64,000 bases of DNA, taken from RGIG8775 sp045612185 (GTDB lineage: Bacteria > Bacillota > Clostridia > Oscillospirales > CAG-272). The notes below the pieces were generated by a model. That model saw only the letters and a program-made list of their open reading frames with translations. It had not been told where the DNA came from and did not search any database. Positions 55,838 through 63,639 of the stretch are shown here, piece after piece. Position numbers and translations under genes: made by a program. The stretch spans positions 34,273 to 98,272 of the forward strand of contig JAZKYO010000045.1 in NCBI GenBank assembly GCA_045612185.1. Reading direction: 5' to 3'. The stretch's first letter is position 1. Every line of letters starts with the position of its first letter.

Positions 55838-56899
55838 TCAATTACTCCATTTTTCAATCAGCTCGACAAGTCTTTCGCCCGTATCTCTGTCGGGAACGGC
55901 AAACGAAATATAAACGCCTGTGGGGTCAAGAGATTTAATGAATTTTTCAGCCGCCTTGAGGTCGTTTGTTGGGAATCCACCGTTGAGGACAAGATTTTTC
56001 TTTTTCGCTTGAATTTTTTGATACATAGGAAACCACTTTTCATCCCATTTCGGTAGCTGTCCTCCACCGGGAACCCATTGAATTGCGGTCAGATCCTCTA
56101 TGTCAAGAAGCATATCAAGGTGAGGAATCTCACCCACACCGTCAAGGTGGTATACCGATCTTTCAAGGTGGTTTACCTGCTCAATAAGATGGGGAAGTAC
56201 GAATTCCTCAAACTGCGCGGGAGATATCATGTATGAGAAGTCACACTGAAGGGGATACCAAGGCTTTGAGGAAGGAATATTCATCCAGTTATTGTATGGC
56301 TGTCCCGCCTCCTCAACCGCCTTTTTCTGAAGCTCAAACGCCTCAAACCAAAGCTTTGTTATGTGCTTGGTCATCGCCTTTACCTCATCGGGATAGTCGT
56401 AAAGGTCATAGAGCATATTTTCTGTGCCGCGAAGCGAGCATATGATGTCAAGAATACCGCCGATATCCGTTATCGACGTGTTGAATTCCGAGTGTTGGAA
56501 TGCTTTTTTCTGAATTCTCTCCACATTCTGCCACATTTCGCTGTTTCGGTCAAACTTGATTTCGGGAAGTTTTTCCCAATCGTCAATTATCGGGTTGCGG
56601 TCAAACCATATTGTGTTTTCGGAAAGCTGATAATCTCCGCCGATGCAGGCAGAGAGACAGCCTGCGCCAAAGTTTGTAAAGAGAAAGGGAACACCTTCAG
56701 CCAAAAACTCTCTGTTTTGCGAATCGTGAAGTGCCGCCCCGACCACGTAATTTTCGTCAAGCCATTTTTCCTCAGGGCTTTCGGGCTTTTTGTACGGCTC
56801 TTTCGTGCGTGTAGAAATATTTAAAATAGGGCGTGAGAGCTTTTCTCTGTTCCAATATTTTTCATACATAAGCAACTGTTTTGCGAATCTATCCTTCAT
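55838..56899 (-). CDS. URO-D superfamily protein
   Basis: A 353-residue TIM-barrel protein of the uroporphyrinogen decarboxylase superfamily, in the branch near corrinoid methyltransferases and unassigned proteins, not a heme-pathway HemE (its active-site motifs are absent). Seen: FTNFGAGCLSACIGGDYQL, DIGGILDIICSLRGTENMLYDL, VYHLDGVGEIPHLDMLLDI, LVLNGGFPTN. Such proteins frequently sit in carbohydrate loci of Firmicutes with no known role. It starts a two-gene operon with the lipoprotein glycosidase. Function is unknown; a demethylase for methylated sugars is one possibility, as related proteins transfer methyl groups. Confidence 0.8.
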   Translation of the reverse strand: MKDRFAKQLLMYEKYWNREKLSRPILNISTRTKEPYKKPESPEEKWLDENYVVGAALHDSQNREFLAEGVPFLFTNFGAGCLSACIGGDYQLSENTIWFDRNPIIDDWEKLPEIKFDRNSEMWQNVERIQKKAFQHSEFNTSITDIGGILDIICSLRGTENMLYDLYDYPDEVKAMTKHITKLWFEAFELQKKAVEEAGQPYNNWMNIPSSKPWYPLQCDFSYMISPAQFEEFVLPHLIEQVNHLERSVYHLDGVGEIPHLDMLLDIEDLTAIQWVPGGGQLPKWDEKWFPMYQKIQAKKKNLVLNGGFPTNDLKAAEKFIKSLDPTGVYISFAVPDRDTGERLVELIEKWSN

Positions 56900-56927
56900 A
56901 TAGCACCTCCGATTGGACTGTAATTAA

Positions 56928-56956
56928 ATTATAACATTAAGTAAAATCAATGTCAA
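56928..56956 (-). promoter_or_regulatory. Promoter of URO-D/lipoprotein operon
   Basis: Minus-strand TTGACA (56951-56956), 17-base spacer, TATAAT (56928-56933). Confidence 0.85.
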
Positions 56957-57005
56957 TGCGGTTTTCTTGCTTTTTCATTTCACCGTGCAAGAAAAGCATA
57001 TAAAT

Positions 57006-57077
57006 CAACCGTCGGTTGTTTAATTCACTTAAATAAGTTGCAAGGCACTTGACTGACGGTTGTTTTGATGATATAAT
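57006..57077 (+). promoter_or_regulatory. Promoter and operators of the murQ operon
   Basis: TTGACT (57049-57054), 17-base spacer, TATAAT (57072-57077). A palindrome CAACCGTCGGTTG lies at 57006-57018, and its half GACGGTTGTTTT recurs inside the spacer (57055-57066). The repeated CGGTTGTTT is a good candidate for the site bound by the helix-turn-helix part of the first protein of the operon. Confidence 0.7.
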
Positions 57078-57125
57078 ACAAATACGGTGTCAGTACCGAG
57101 TTTTCGAAGCATCAAAGGAGAAAAA

Positions 57126-58262
57126 ATGTTTAATTTGCAGGCTTTATCAGCAAATATAAAAATCTTCCGAAAAGCAAAGGGTATGTCACAGAACGAACTG
57201 GCAAAGACTTTGTCGCTAAGCCCCCAGTCAATATCGAAATGGGAATGCGGCGAATCTGTTCCCGATATTGAGAATCTTTGTTTGCTGTCCGATATTTTCA
57301 ATGTTTCACTTGACGTTTTGCTTGCCAATGATTTTGGAAGTAAAAAAACGCTTATAGGTATCGACGGCGGAGGCACAAAAACCGAATTCGTAATGTTTAC
57401 TGAGGATGGAATGTTGCTTGAAAAGCTTGTTCTCGGACCTTGTAATCCCAACGCGATAGGAATTGAAGCGAGTATAGAAGTGCTTACCAAGGGCATAAGC
57501 ACGTTGCTTTCCATAAATCCAAACGTGTACGGAATATACATAGGCTCGGCGGGATTCTTGCTTGGAAACAATTGCACACAAATACGCAACGCGCTTAAAA
57601 AGCAATATCCGCATATAAAGATAAAATGCGATACCGACATTCTTAACGTGGTGGCAAGCTCTACCGACTCAAACAGATGTATCGCCGCCATATGCGGTAC
57701 GGGCTCAGCGGTGATTGTTAAAGAGTGTGAAAAGCTTACCAGACTTGGCGGCTGGGGCTTTATGCTGAGCAAATCGGGAAGCGGGTACGATATAGGGCGC
57801 GACGCGCTTTGCGCCGCGTCTGCGGAAATGGACGGTATGGGTGAGCATACACTTATAACCGAGCTTGTAAAATCCAAAACAGGCAACAGCGTTTCGGATA
57901 TTATTGACCGAGTCTACAAAAACGACCAAAGCTACGTTGCGTCCTTTGCAAGCGTGGTGTTTTACGCGTATAGCCAAGGCGATAAAATTGCCGAAAAAAT
58001 TCTAAACGAAAACGCCGAAAGCCTTGCTGAAATAATCAATCACGCCGCAAAAAAATACGATTGCGGAAACAAGCTGGTTATGGCAGGCGGAATTGTGAGT
58101 AAAAACAGCGAGTTTGTTGAAATAATGCGAAAATTTCTTGACCCAAGGCTTGAGATTATTGTACCCGAGTATCCGCCGGTTCTTGGCGCTTGCGTGCTTT
58201 GCGCTAAAAATTGCGGAACTAAAATTGAAGGACTGATTGAAAATCTTTTCAGACAGTATTGA
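57126..58262 (+). CDS. XRE-HTH fused to BadF/N-acetylhexosamine kinase
   Basis: A 378-residue fusion starting at ATG 57126 behind AAAGGAGAAAA. Residues about 1-65 are a Cro/C1-type helix-turn-helix (RKAKGMSQNELAKTLSLSPQ, then ISKWECGESVPDIENL). Residues about 74-375 are an ASKHA-type kinase of the BadF/BadG/N-acetylglucosamine-kinase family: GIDGGGTKTE phosphate loop (78-87), ICGTGS phosphate-2, GGWGFMLSKSGSGYDIG, and GGIVSKNS adenosine motif. MurQ follows, so the likely substrate is N-acetylmuramate. The HTH would let the same protein sense its sugar and control its operon, as ROK repressors do with another kinase fold. Domain calls are firm; autoregulation is inference. Confidence 0.85.
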   Translation: MFNLQALSANIKIFRKAKGMSQNELAKTLSLSPQSISKWECGESVPDIENLCLLSDIFNVSLDVLLANDFGSKKTLIGIDGGGTKTEFVMFTEDGMLLEKLVLGPCNPNAIGIEASIEVLTKGISTLLSINPNVYGIYIGSAGFLLGNNCTQIRNALKKQYPHIKIKCDTDILNVVASSTDSNRCIAAICGTGSAVIVKECEKLTRLGGWGFMLSKSGSGYDIGRDALCAASAEMDGMGEHTLITELVKSKTGNSVSDIIDRVYKNDQSYVASFASVVFYAYSQGDKIAEKILNENAESLAEIINHAAKKYDCGNKLVMAGGIVSKNSEFVEIMRKFLDPRLEIIVPEYPPVLGACVLCAKNCGTKIEGLIENLFRQY

Positions 58263-58271
58263 GGTGAAATT

Positions 58272-59075
58272 ATGTTAAAAACAGAAATGAGAAATCCCGC
58301 CACAAAGCATTTTGACAAAATGGAAACGGCTCAAATGCTTAGGATAATGAACGAAGAAAACATGAACGCGGTTAAAGCGGTAGGGAATTGTATAGACGCC
58401 GTAAGCAAGGCGGTTGAAGCCGTAAGCGCGGGATTGAGCAAAGGAGGCAGGCTTTTTTACGTTGGCGCGGGAACGTCGGGCAGACTTGGCGTTATAGATG
58501 CCGCCGAGTGTCCGCCCACCTTCGGTGTCGATAACGGTAGGGTTATAGGAATAATTGCGGGCGGTAAGGACGCAATGTTCAGGGCAAACGAGGGCGGCGA
58601 GGACAGCCGCGAGGCGGCTGTTGCCGATATCGGAGCTTATTCCTTGACCCCAAACGATACGGTTGTCGGTATAAGCGCCGCGGGCGGCGCCGCATACGTT
58701 GTGGGCGCGCTTGAATACGCAAAGGAAAAAGGCTGTGTCACGGTTGCCGTTACTTCAAACGAAAACAGCAAAATCGGCGCGGTTGCCGATATAGAAATCG
58801 TCACCGATACGGGCGCCGAGGTGGTTACGGGTTCAACAAGGCTCAAAGCGGGCACGGCGCAAAAGCTGGTGCTTAATATGATATCCACCTGCGCTATGGT
58901 CAAAAACGGCTACGTTTACGAAAACCTTATGATAAATCTTCGCCCCACCAACGTAAAGCTCCGCGGACGTATGATACGCATAGTTTCGGAAATTCTGGAA
59001 ATATCGGAAGAGGACGCCGAAAAGCGGCTTGACTTGGCGGATTGGAACATCAGAAAGGCTGTGGAAGACAGATGA
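58272..59075 (+). CDS. murQ: N-acetylmuramic acid 6-phosphate etherase
   Basis: Splits MurNAc-6-phosphate into GlcNAc-6-phosphate and D-lactate during cell-wall sugar recovery. The SIS-domain protein has the MurQ signature: NPATKHFDKM at the start, FYVGAGTSGRLGVIDAAECP with catalytic-site Glu E79, a GGEDSREAA segment, VVGISAAGGAAYV, EVVTGSTRLKAGTAQKLVLN and NLRPTNVKLRGRM. With 267 residues it is about 30 shorter than E. coli MurQ, lacking the last helical part, but the catalytic core is complete. It lies 9 bases after the HTH-kinase gene and overlaps the next gene by 4 bases. Confidence 0.95.
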   Translation: MLKTEMRNPATKHFDKMETAQMLRIMNEENMNAVKAVGNCIDAVSKAVEAVSAGLSKGGRLFYVGAGTSGRLGVIDAAECPPTFGVDNGRVIGIIAGGKDAMFRANEGGEDSREAAVADIGAYSLTPNDTVVGISAAGGAAYVVGALEYAKEKGCVTVAVTSNENSKIGAVADIEIVTDTGAEVVTGSTRLKAGTAQKLVLNMISTCAMVKNGYVYENLMINLRPTNVKLRGRMIRIVSEILEISEEDAEKRLDLADWNIRKAVEDR

Positions 59076-60718
59076 CGGCAAAAATAGAAAAGTTAAACGG
59101 AATTCCCACAATAGCGGTAAACGGAAATCCCATTGACGAAATGGCTTACATAACCTATATTCCAAAGAATAATTGTTATGCCGACTTCGCCAATGCGGGC
59201 ATCAAGCTTTATTCGGTAAATCTGAATTTTTCCGAAAATCCAATAAATGAGCGCGCCCCCGTGCTTGTGTTTCAAAAGGGAATATTTGAGAGAGAAAATC
59301 CCGATTTCGGTATAGTTGACAAGAACTTTGACGAGATTTTAGAGGCTTGCCCCGACGCCTATATTTTTCCGCGCGTCAATATGAATCTCCCCGAAACTTG
59401 GGAAAAGGCGCACCCCGACGAGCTTTGCGAAAAAGGCTTTAGAGAAAGAAAACGCTTTTCCTACGCCTCCGACCTTTGGGCAGAGGAAGTAAAAGCAAGG
59501 CTTGGCGAGCTTGTAAACTATATAGAAAACGGCAAGTATAAGGACAGAGTAATAGGCTATCAGCTTGCGGCGGGCAATACCGAGGAGTGGCTTGCCATCG
59601 ACCCGCAATCGGGCTACGGCTTGCGCGCCCATGAAAAGTTTGTTGAATACTGCGAAAAAAACGGCGCGGAAAAGAACGCCGAAAGTTACTACAATTTCAT
59701 GTCGGAGCTTGTGGTAAAGAGAATTTGCGACCTTGCCGCGGAGGTAAAGAGACTTACCGACGGCAAAAAGCTTGTGGGCTCGTTTTACGGGTATTCCTTG
59801 TTTGTGGGAAGGGCGGAGTGTCATAACGCCCTTGGAAAGCTTCTTGACTGTGATGATGTTGATTTCCTTTGCTCACCCGTTTCGTATGCCGACGGACGTG
59901 CCGCGGGCATAGACCCCTATGCCATGATTCCAACGGCGTCGGTGCGCCACCACGGTAAGCTTTACTTTTCGGAAAACGATATCCGCACCCATCTTTCACG
60001 CCCCGTACACGACCACCCTAATTACACGCTTCCCATATGGTACGGTCACGAAAAGGGAGTAACGCTTGAACAGCTTAAACTGAGCTTTTGCCGCGCCATG
60101 CTGTACGGCTACGGAATGTGGTGGTTTGATATGTGGGGCGGTTGGTATAACGACCCCGACTATATGGCTCTTATGAAGAAAATGAAAGAGCTGTGCGAAA
60201 ACGGAATGGATACCCCCGACGCCGATATAGCGGCGTTTGTTGACGAAAGGGCGATTCCAAAGGGAATTGATGGCGGGACTGCCGCAATTAAAAGCGCAAC
60301 GCGCGCCATAGGGCTTTGCGGAACGCCTTGCGATATGTATTTAGCAACCGATTTTGATGCGGTGTTTGAAAATTATAAGGCTTGTATTTTCATAGAAGCC
60401 GCCGAAACCGAGCTTTTGTCGGCGTGCGTAAAAAAAGCCGAGAATGCGGGCAAGCCCGTAAAACGCTTTGCAGTCGGTACACAGGACTCGGGAAAAGAGC
60501 TTCACATTTGGCTTAAAGAAAACGGAATTACCCCGCCAGTGTCGCGCAGTGCCGTGGTTTATAGGGGCAAAAAATATATTATGCTCTATACCCCCGAGGA
60601 CGGCGAATACGACCTTGAGGATAAGGGCAAAAAAACTTTTGTTGACCTCTTTACGGGCGAAACTCTGCGCTTTCCCGCCAAATTGCCAAAATATAAATGC
60701 TTCCTGTTTGAAAGATAA
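59072..60718 (+). CDS. GH-A-type glycosidase in the MurNAc operon
   Basis: A 548-residue cytoplasmic protein whose ATG 59072 overlaps the murQ stop (ATGA). Residues about 1-400 look like a GH42-related TIM barrel: YITYIPKNN, a LNFSENP segment, acid/base candidate in AAGNTEEW (E171 or E172), nucleophile candidate E301 in LYFSENDIRTH, and GMWWFDMWGGWYND. Residues about 400-548 form a Rossmann-like then beta-type tail as in GH42-like enzymes. I do not recognise an exact family. Coupling to murQ suggests a glycosidase that frees MurNAc or its disaccharide, which would be new for this fold. Alternatively it could serve another sugar, with murQ recruited for recycling. A perfect terminator ends the operon. 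Confidence 0.7.
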   Translation: MTAKIEKLNGIPTIAVNGNPIDEMAYITYIPKNNCYADFANAGIKLYSVNLNFSENPINERAPVLVFQKGIFERENPDFGIVDKNFDEILEACPDAYIFPRVNMNLPETWEKAHPDELCEKGFRERKRFSYASDLWAEEVKARLGELVNYIENGKYKDRVIGYQLAAGNTEEWLAIDPQSGYGLRAHEKFVEYCEKNGAEKNAESYYNFMSELVVKRICDLAAEVKRLTDGKKLVGSFYGYSLFVGRAECHNALGKLLDCDDVDFLCSPVSYADGRAAGIDPYAMIPTASVRHHGKLYFSENDIRTHLSRPVHDHPNYTLPIWYGHEKGVTLEQLKLSFCRAMLYGYGMWWFDMWGGWYNDPDYMALMKKMKELCENGMDTPDADIAAFVDERAIPKGIDGGTAAIKSATRAIGLCGTPCDMYLATDFDAVFENYKACIFIEAAETELLSACVKKAENAGKPVKRFAVGTQDSGKELHIWLKENGITPPVSRSAVVYRGKKYIMLYTPEDGEYDLEDKGKKTFVDLFTGETLRFPAKLPKYKCFLFER

Positions 60719-60722
60719 TTAT

Positions 60723-60761
60723 AAAAATCCGATACGGACTTGGTCCGTATCGGATTTTTTG
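60723..60761 (+). terminator. Terminator of the murQ operon
   Basis: A 17-bp perfect stem, AAAAATCCGATACGGAC with GTCCGTATCGGATTTTT, three-base loop region TTG, and a T run. Confidence 0.95.
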
Positions 60762-60820
60762 TGTTTTTCATGCAGACAATGGTAAAGGTGCAGTGATAAG
60801 TAATACTGTACCTTTCTTAA

Positions 60821-61303
60821 TTAGTCTCTGAATCTGCTAATTACCGATTTTATAGCCATCAGTATCAAGCAAGCGGGCATTATGAAGTTTACATAAGGTA
60901 TCAAGCATACAGCACCGCAAATTGCAGACGTAAGTATAGATACAAATAAGCGGAACGCAAATCCACCAATGGGATTCCACGTTGAGGTGATATCTACCAA
61001 TGTGCCCAAAATCAAATAAGTATCTGTCGATTCCTCGTCAGGCGTAAAGATTACTTCTCCCCCTAACAAATAAAACGCCGAAAGCGCTACCATGACGGGG
61101 GGCAAAACAAAGAATGCACCTACCGATAAAAGAGTTCCAATGATTGTTCTGATCCAGAAGAGCTTAATTGAGAGGATAAAGAGAACTACTACCGCGATTA
61201 TCAATACAATCGGGTATTCCATTAGGAAACCTAAAGCCTCCCCCAAAACACCGCTAGAATCGGACTCAATCACTTCACTGATCTGGTTTGTGATTTCTTC
61301 CAT
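60821..61303 (-). CDS. Small four-helix membrane protein
   Basis: A 160-residue protein with about four hydrophobic segments (around 28-45, 50-80, 112-132 and 135-150), starting MEEITNQISEVIES. An extracellular or cytosolic loop near residues 80-100 is acidic (FTPDEESTDTY). No known family is recognised. AAAAGGAGGTAACATT precedes the ATG. It is divergent from a small XRE regulator, with three shared operators in the 150-bp gap, so the two genes form a regulated pair. It may be a stress- or envelope-related protein; role unknown. Confidence 0.7.
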   Translation of the reverse strand: MEEITNQISEVIESDSSGVLGEALGFLMEYPIVLIIAVVVLFILSIKLFWIRTIIGTLLSVGAFFVLPPVMVALSAFYLLGGEVIFTPDEESTDTYLILGTLVDITSTWNPIGGFAFRLFVSILTSAICGAVCLIPYVNFIMPACLILMAIKSVISRFRD

Positions 61304-61355
61304 GAATGTTACCTCCTTTTTAAAAAATTTTTTTCTTTTTCCTCATGGAAAAAAA

Positions 61356-61469
61356 GTTAACCTTAAAAGGTTATCGACATTATAGCACAATAATTTACAT
61401 TTGTCAACCTAAAAAGGTTAATTTTTTGCTGAATATTTAGATACAATGAAGTTAACCTAAAAATGTTAG
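61356..61469. promoter_or_regulatory. Three operators between membrane protein and XRE gene
   Basis: Palindromes AACCTTAAAAGGTT (61359-61372), AACCTAAAAAGGTT (61406-61419) and AACCTAAAAATGTT (61454-61467) are spaced 47 and 48 bp centre to centre. A -10-like TACAAT lies at 61442-61447 for the plus-strand gene. The third site touches the XRE ribosome site. They are very likely bound by the XRE protein. Confidence 0.8.
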
Positions 61470-61480
61470 GAGGGGTATTT

Positions 61481-61723
61481 TTGAATATTGGTGAAGCTGT
61501 GAGATTGAGGATACTCGAGCTTTGCAAAGAAAAGGGGATAACCGTAAATAAGCTATCGATAATTTGCGGAATTACTCAATCCACGTTAAGCAATTTGGTT
61601 TTGGGAAAAAACAAGTGCCCGACGGTTTCCACCGTCAAGAAAATCTGCGACGGATTGGAGATTACCATTCAGACATTTTTTAACAGCCGACTTTTTGAAA
61701 ATTTAGAACAGGAAATAAAATAA
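61481..61723 (+). CDS. Small XRE-family DNA-binding regulator
   Basis: An 80-residue protein, essentially one Cro/C1-type helix-turn-helix: RILELCKEKGITVNKLSII, CGITQSTLSNLVLGKNKCPT, VSTVKKICDGLEITIQTFF. TTG 61481 is taken as start because TTAGGAGGGGTATTT precedes it; ATG 61463 lies before that ribosome site. It probably represses itself and the divergent membrane protein through the three AACCTnAAAAGGTT sites. No sensor or partner domain is present. Confidence 0.88.
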   Translation: MNIGEAVRLRILELCKEKGITVNKLSIICGITQSTLSNLVLGKNKCPTVSTVKKICDGLEITIQTFFNSRLFENLEQEIK

Positions 61724-61773
61724 GTGTTGCAACTTTTGGGGTGCAACACTTTTCCTGTTATGGTGATTTTGTC

Positions 61774-62000
61774 AAATTGTAGTTTGTCTAACTGTTTAAG
61801 ATAAGCGAATGAAAGCCTTCCCCTTGAGGGGAAGGTGTCACCGAATAGGTGACGGATGAGGTGTAGGATGCGAAGCATCCGTTAGATTGTAAGGGGATAA
61901 CGCGCCTGCGGGCGCTACACCTCATCAGTCGCGTTCCGCGACAGCTTCCCCTCAAGGGGAAGCCTTCCATACCAATTTACTCACAGATAAACTACAATTC
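61774..62000. repeat. MITE-like element with long inverted ends
   Basis: GAAAGCCTTCCCCTTGAGGG (61811 on) is inverted at CCCTCAAGGGGAAGCCTTCC (to 61968). Similarity of the arms runs inward through GTGTCACCGAA and GATGAGGTGTAG, about 55 bp each, and outward to TTGTAGTTTGTCTA and ATAAACTACAA. A small hairpin GGATGCGAAGCATCC lies in the left arm. Elements with these ends are widespread in gut Clostridia. No protein is encoded. Confidence 0.8.
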
Positions 62001-62029
62001 AGCCCTCTATTGATATAAAGAAAAACGAG

Positions 62030-62161
62030 GTGTCTAACCGAGTTTTTCGGACTGCGACGGCTATGTTTGCACTAACTCCAAGCCGTGAGCCGCGAAGCGC
62101 ATAGGCCCGTCCGGCGAGGACCGAAGCCGACCAGCCCACCGCTAGGTGCGGCGAGGACCGG
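62030..62161. other. GC-rich spacer after dnaA
   Basis: A more GC-rich stretch than its surroundings, with GGCGAGGACCG present twice (about 62115 and 62150) and GTCTAACCGAG near the left end weakly inverted at CGGTTAGG next to the dnaA stop codon. It looks like another non-coding repeat. No gene found. Confidence 0.45.
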
Positions 62162-63607
62162 TTAGGTAACAATTTCTTTCTTCATTGCGTTGATTTCCGA
62201 AGCAAAAACAGGGTCGTTTTTGATTTTCAGCTCAACCGCCTGGTAGGAATTTATGCAGGTGGTGTAATTTCGGTTTAATATTTTTCCAAGCTTGGGGTAA
62301 GACATGTCGGGCACAAGCTCGTAAATAAGGTAGGTTGCCACGTGTCTCGCGGCGGCAATTTCCTTTTTGCGGCTGTCGGAAATCATGTCCTCTTTGGTAA
62401 CTCCCGCCTTTTTGCCGACTATTCCGAAAATCTTGTCGATAATTTCTGTTACCGTCTTTTCGCCGCCCATAAGCTGCGAAACGCAACGCTTTGCCAAGTC
62501 GAAATCAACCGTCTGACCGGTGATAAATTTCTGCGCGGCAAGATTCTTTATAGCTCCCTCAATCTGGCGCACGTTTGAGCGAAGATTCTCTGCGAGATAC
62601 TCGAGAATCTCCTCCGAAAGCTCAAGTCCGACCTGCTCAGCCTTTTTCTTGATGATAGCCATTCTCAGCTCGTAATCGGGCGGCTGAATATCGGCTATCA
62701 GACCCCACTCAAACCTTGTTATTATTCGCTCCTCAAGGGGATTTATCTCCTTGGGAGGACGGTCTGACGTGAGAATTATCTGCTTATTTTCGCTGTAAAG
62801 CGCCTCGAAGGTGTGGAAAAATTCCTCCTGAGTGGACGCTTTGCCTGCCAAAAATTGCACGTCGTCTATAAGAAGCACGTCGCATCTGCGGTACTTCTCC
62901 TTAAAGCTTGCCATCGCCTTTCTTGAAAGGTGGTCTATAAGCTGATTTGTAAAATCCTCGCACTTGACGTAGAGAATTTTTATTTCGGGAATATTTGCCT
63001 TTATTCTGTTGATGATAGCGTGAAGAAGGTGGGTTTTTCCAAGACCCGACGGACCGTAGATGAAAAGCGGGTTGTAGGGTGTTCTTGCCAGCTCCACGCC
63101 CTTGTAAAACTTCTCGGATTCAAGGCAGGCGGGGTTGTCGGCAACTCCGAGACATACCGCGTGGGCAAACTTGTTTGACTCGCCTACGATGAAATTTTCA
63201 AAGGTGTACTCAACGTGGTATGGAAAATTGACACTTCCAACCTCTACCTCGTGATTAACCTGCGGACGTATGTCCTCGCCCACGTCTATTGATTTTGATT
63301 CTACGCTAAGAATTTTGAGTCCGCTGTCTCCTCCCTTTTTCACCTCGGAGTAAAAGACCTCAACCTCGACCTCAAAGCCGAGATATTCGGCAAAGCCGCG
63401 CTTCATTCTGTCTAAGTGGCTTTCTTTGATGACCTTTGTTTTGACCGCTGACGGGCATGAAAAATAGATAGTGTTGCTTTCAAACGACGTCAGCTCAAGC
63501 GGTGAAAACCACAGGTCTATGGTCGATTGAACAAGCTCTCTTGAAAAGGATTTTTTAACTTCCTTCCATATGTCGTTTAGCTCTTTGAGCTCGTCAGATA
63601 TTTCCAT
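62162..63607 (-). CDS. dnaA: Chromosomal replication initiator DnaA
   Basis: Binds oriC and opens the DNA at replication start. The 481-residue protein has all four domains: N-terminal domain I (about 1-85), a short linker, the AAA+ domain III (about 140-350; Walker A GPSGLGKTHLL, Walker B LLIDDVQFL, arginine-finger region ITRFEWGL, sensor-2 NVRQIEGAI) and DNA-binding domain IV (about 385-481). In domain IV the normally almost invariant GRDHTTV reads NRNYTTC (R446-N447-Y448-T449-T450), so the Asp and His that contact the DnaA box are replaced. AGAAAGGAGAACCA precedes the ATG. Downstream there is no dnaN or recF, unlike the usual gene order. Confidence 0.95.
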   Translation of the reverse strand: MEISDELKELNDIWKEVKKSFSRELVQSTIDLWFSPLELTSFESNTIYFSCPSAVKTKVIKESHLDRMKRGFAEYLGFEVEVEVFYSEVKKGGDSGLKILSVESKSIDVGEDIRPQVNHEVEVGSVNFPYHVEYTFENFIVGESNKFAHAVCLGVADNPACLESEKFYKGVELARTPYNPLFIYGPSGLGKTHLLHAIINRIKANIPEIKILYVKCEDFTNQLIDHLSRKAMASFKEKYRRCDVLLIDDVQFLAGKASTQEEFFHTFEALYSENKQIILTSDRPPKEINPLEERIITRFEWGLIADIQPPDYELRMAIIKKKAEQVGLELSEEILEYLAENLRSNVRQIEGAIKNLAAQKFITGQTVDFDLAKRCVSQLMGGEKTVTEIIDKIFGIVGKKAGVTKEDMISDSRKKEIAAARHVATYLIYELVPDMSYPKLGKILNRNYTTCINSYQAVELKIKNDPVFASEINAMKKEIVT

Positions 63608-63639
63608 TGGTTCTCCTTTCTTTTAATTTTTTATGGATT

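Noticed and set aside
55838..56899. Assignment as heme-pathway HemE
   Set aside because: Typical HemE N-terminal and substrate motifs are missing, and no heme gene is nearby.
57029..57886. Minus-strand frame opposite the HTH-kinase gene
   Set aside because: The plus-strand protein has complete HTH and kinase motifs; the minus frame is low-complexity Ser/Pro-rich shadow sequence.
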